Source: Paraburkholderia elongata
GTDB taxonomy: Bacteria; Pseudomonadota; Gammaproteobacteria; Burkholderiales; Burkholderiaceae
NCBI RefSeq assembly: GCF_013177735.1
Contig: NZ_WOEZ01000180.1
Coordinates: 1 to 64,000 of the forward strand
Direction: 5' to 3'
Length of the DNA stretch: 64,000 bases
Part shown: piece after piece, positions 61,888-64,000 of the stretch
Layout of the letters: each line of letters starts with the position of its first letter
Position numbering within the stretch: the stretch's first letter is position 1
The notes under the pieces: generated by a model
Seen by the model: the letters and a program-made list of their open reading frames with translations, nothing else
Database searches by the model: none
What the model was told of the DNA's origin: nothing
Made by a program: the position numbers and the translations under genes

Positions 61888-63168
61888 TTAAACGCCAGCC
61901 GGCTCTTTGACCGCCACTTCACCCCGCAATGCGGCGTTCAGCTTGTTGCGGTCCAGCTCCTTTTCCCATGCCGACACCACCACCGTCGCCACACCATTGC
62001 CGACGATGTTCGTCAGCGCGCGGCATTCGCTCATGAAACGGTCGATACCGAGAATCAGCACCATGCCCGACAGCGGAATGGTCGGCACCACAGCGAGCGT
62101 GGCGGCCAGCGTGATGAAGCCTGCGCCCGTCACACCGCTCGCGCCCTTCGACGTCAGCATCGTCACCGCCAGCAGCGTCAACTGCTGCGTCCACGTGAGG
62201 TCGGTGTTGGTGGCCTGGGCGATGAACAGCACGGCCATCGTCATGTAGATGTTGGTGCCGTCGAGGTTGAACGAGTAACCGGTCGGCACCACGAGGCCCA
62301 CCACCGAGCGCGAGCAGCCGAGCTTTTCGAGCTTCAGCATCAGTTGCGGCAGCGCGGCTTCCGACGAGCTCGTGCCGAGCACGATCAGCATCTCTTCCTT
62401 GATGTAGCCGACAAAGCGCAGGATGTTGAAGCCCACCGCACGCGCGATGATGCCGAGCACGACCACCACGAACACGATCGAAGTCAGATAGAACGTGCCG
62501 ATCAGCTTGAGCATCGGCAGCAGCGAGCCGATGCCGTACTTGCCGATGGTGAACGCCATCGCGCCGAACGCGCCGATCGGCGCCAGCTTCGTGATGATGC
62601 GCACAATGCCGAACAGCACATGCGAGAGCCCGTCGATGAAGTTCGTGACAACCTTGCCCTTCTCACCGGCCGTGGCCAACACCGCGCCGAACAGCAGCGC
62701 GATCAGCAGGATCTGCAGGATTTCGCCCTGGGCGAAAGCCGATGAGAGCGTGTCCGGAATGATGTGCATCAGGAAGTCGACCGTGGTCTGGCCGTGTGCC
62801 TTCGCGGCATACGACGCGACCGCCTTGCCGTCGAGCGTGGCCGGATCGATATTGAAGCCGACGCCCGGCTTCAGCACGTGCGTGGCGATCAGGCCGAGCA
62901 CCAGTGCAAACGACGAGACGATTTCGAAGTACAGCAACGCCTTACCGCCGACGCGCCCGACCTTCTTCATGTCTTCCATACCCGCGATACCCGTCACCAC
63001 CGTACAGAAGATGATTGGCCCGATCACCATCTTGATCAACTTGATGAAGCCGTCGCCGAGTGGCTTCATGTCGATGGCGAAGTCCGGCGAATAATGGCCG
63101 AGCGCAATGCCGATGATGATCGCGACGATCACCTGGACGTACAGCACTTTGTGGATAGGTTTCTTCAC
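61888..63168 (-). CDS. dctA: C4-dicarboxylate/H+ symporter DctA
   Basis: A 426-residue secondary transporter for succinate, fumarate and malate (DAACS family). Landmarks: KKPIHKVLYVQVIVAIIIGIALGHYSP, KMVIGPIIFCTVVTGIAGM, the hairpin VLGTSSSEAALPQLM, and the substrate site SFNLDGTNIYMTMAVLFIAQATN and GASGVTGAGFITLAATL. GTG 63168 has AGGAAA upstream. Controlled by dctB-dctD and a sigma-54 promoter. Confidence 0.96.
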   Translation of the reverse strand: MKKPIHKVLYVQVIVAIIIGIALGHYSPDFAIDMKPLGDGFIKLIKMVIGPIIFCTVVTGIAGMEDMKKVGRVGGKALLYFEIVSSFALVLGLIATHVLKPGVGFNIDPATLDGKAVASYAAKAHGQTTVDFLMHIIPDTLSSAFAQGEILQILLIALLFGAVLATAGEKGKVVTNFIDGLSHVLFGIVRIITKLAPIGAFGAMAFTIGKYGIGSLLPMLKLIGTFYLTSIVFVVVVLGIIARAVGFNILRFVGYIKEEMLIVLGTSSSEAALPQLMLKLEKLGCSRSVVGLVVPTGYSFNLDGTNIYMTMAVLFIAQATNTDLTWTQQLTLLAVTMLTSKGASGVTGAGFITLAATLAVVPTIPLSGMVLILGIDRFMSECRALTNIVGNGVATVVVSAWEKELDRNKLNAALRGEVAVKEPAGV

Positions 63169-63358
63169 GATGTTTCCTGCGATATGGGTGAGCTCAAGGC
63201 CTGCCACGCTGCGCATCATGCGAACGAATAGTCGTCACGCCTGTGCACGGCATTAGGCCGCGACAAGACGACGAATTCAGAAATACCGGGAAGGGAAATC
63301 AGACATCGTTGTCTCCTTGCTTTAGTTGTCGGACCGTTGCGGCCGCGGGTTCTAAAAC

Positions 63359-63373
63359 GCAAGGTCGATGCCA
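63359..63373 (-). promoter_or_regulatory. Sigma-54 promoter of dctA
   Basis: Minus strand TGGCAT-N5-TTGC, about 190 bp upstream of the dctA start, in the place expected for DctD/sigma-54 control. The 5' leader to the start codon has no gene. Confidence 0.75.
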
Positions 63374-63434
63374 GCTTGATGCAAAGCGAATCGCCTTGAT
63401 TTTTATAGGTTTTTTAGTGTGTTGCGACGTGCGC

Positions 63435-63515
63435 CGTCCGGGATTCCGGAAATCCGGACGAGGGGTGTCGGGGAATCCGGAATCCGCAGGGGCGCCAAAT
63501 CCGGGAAAACCCGGA
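63435..63515. promoter_or_regulatory. Repeated TCCGGA-type palindromes upstream of dctA (candidate DctD enhancer)
   Basis: Three neighbouring palindromic sites: ATTCCGGAAAT within 63435-63460 (flanked by CGTCCGG and CCGGACG), AATCCGGAATCC at about 63475-63486, and ATCCGGGAAAACCCGG at 63499-63514. They lie 60-155 bp upstream of the sigma-54 promoter, the usual range for NtrC-family enhancers. Confidence 0.6.
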
Positions 63516-63609
63516 GAGCCTTTTGGGCTGCGGCTTTCGCCTATTTCAGCCGAAACCGCCCAGCTTGTACACGCGGCTCTCGCCCACCTCACGCGCTGCG
63601 GTTCGGCTC

Positions 63610-64000
63610 CTATGCACCGCCCTCTTCCAGCACCAACAGGTTCTCGTGCGAGAAGCCCAGCGACACCGGTTGACCTCGTTCGGGCAAGCCGCGATTTGGG
63701 TCGTTGAACACGTCGAGTGAAATGACCGCATCCTTCACGCGCGTTCTGATGCGCACTACCGCGCCGAGGAAATTCACTTCTTCGACGATTGCGTTCAGCG
63801 TGTTGCGGCCCGGCGCGGCCGGTTCCAGCACGATTGCCTCTGGCCGCAGTGCAAGCATGCGCTTCTTGCCTGCGTCGTCCGCCGGCAGTTCTTGCGTGGT
63901 GGTCAGCTCCTGACCGTCGACGGCCATCTTGCCGGTTTTCGGGTCGATCACGTGCCCTGCGAGGATGTTCAGCGTGCCGACGAACGACGCGACAAAGCGC
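63610..64000 (-). CDS. ABC transporter ATP-binding protein, C-terminal part
   Basis: The 5' part lies beyond the window. Visible: RFVASFVGTLNIL and GHVIDP, then the regulatory TOBE-like domain (ALRPEAIVLEPAAPGRNTLNAIVEEVNFLGAVVRIRTRV, LPERGQPVSLGFSHENLLVLEEG). This layout is that of ATPases for polyamine, sulphate/iron or sugar importers (PotA/FbpC/UgpC type); substrate cannot be assigned from the tail. Confidence 0.8.
   Translation of the reverse strand, partial: RFVASFVGTLNILAGHVIDPKTGKMAVDGQELTTTQELPADDAGKKRMLALRPEAIVLEPAAPGRNTLNAIVEEVNFLGAVVRIRTRVKDAVISLDVFNDPNRGLPERGQPVSLGFSHENLLVLEEGGA

Overview
The window is high-GC chromosomal DNA from a betaproteobacterium of the Burkholderia/Paraburkholderia group. 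The evidence is gene content and order: a maleylacetoacetate isomerase and FAH-family pair, a cta locus with CtaC-CtaD-CtaG-CtaE-SURF1-CtaA-CtaB, the gshA-gshB-EIIA(Man)-ptsH-ptsI block beside amt-glnK, a nagRABFE locus, and dctA-dctB-dctD. The species cannot be fixed from the sequence alone.

Layout. 0-5.3 kb: aromatic-ring catabolism enzymes (maiA, FAH hydrolase), ybiB, a C-terminally shortened leuA preceded by a leucine-codon leader and hairpins, an NTF2-like protein and a lipid A deacylase (PagL). 5.3-10.1 kb: rpoH under a perfect CIRCE operator, then a cyanide-insensitive-type cytochrome bd operon cydP-cydA-cydB-cydX. 10.2-17.7 kb: the N-acetylglucosamine locus on the minus strand (nagR, nagA, SIS-type nagB, EIIA-HPr-EI fusion, EIICB permease). 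18-22 kb: a MarR-GNAT fusion, an orphan MetQ-like binding protein, a chemoreceptor and a YciI protein. 22-33 kb: the aa3 cytochrome c oxidase locus with its assembly factors and several very small membrane proteins. 33-42 kb: housekeeping genes (methyltransferase, comF, trmL, macrodomain, gpsA, secB, grxC, rhodanese, gpmA, S41 protease, MoeB/ThiF). 42-50 kb: ptsI, ptsH, EIIA(Man), gshB, gshA, amt, glnK. 50-57 kb: ubiK, then a broken comM carrying inserted DNA. 57-64 kb: a lipoprotein, a TlpA-like thioredoxin, dctD, dctB, dctA under a sigma-54 promoter, and the end of an ABC-transporter ATPase.

The most unusual region is 50.7-56.6 kb. comM (Mg-chelatase-like competence ATPase) is interrupted inside the codons preceding its Walker A loop by two head-to-tail units of 2.64 and 1.62 kb. 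Each unit is bounded by the tetranucleotide TCTT. Each begins 8 nt later with the same GCCAATTAAACCC left-end motif and closes with the same 150-bp right end. Removing both units restores the comM reading frame exactly at the junction. Neither unit encodes a recognisable transposase or integrase; the cargo is five small, mostly uncharacterised genes (a SEC-C/DUF1186 protein with two HTH-like partners; a DUF6398 protein and a 111-aa protein). This looks like a cassette-like, trans-mobilised family of integrating units. comM also carries three frameshifts outside the insertion, so it is dead.

Regulatory signals: CIRCE at rpoH, leucine attenuation-like leader before leuA, sigma-54 promoters before glnK-amt and dctA (the latter with repeated TCCGGA-type upstream palindromes), an inverted operator before nagR, and several clear intrinsic terminators. 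No rRNA, tRNA or CRISPR array was recognised.
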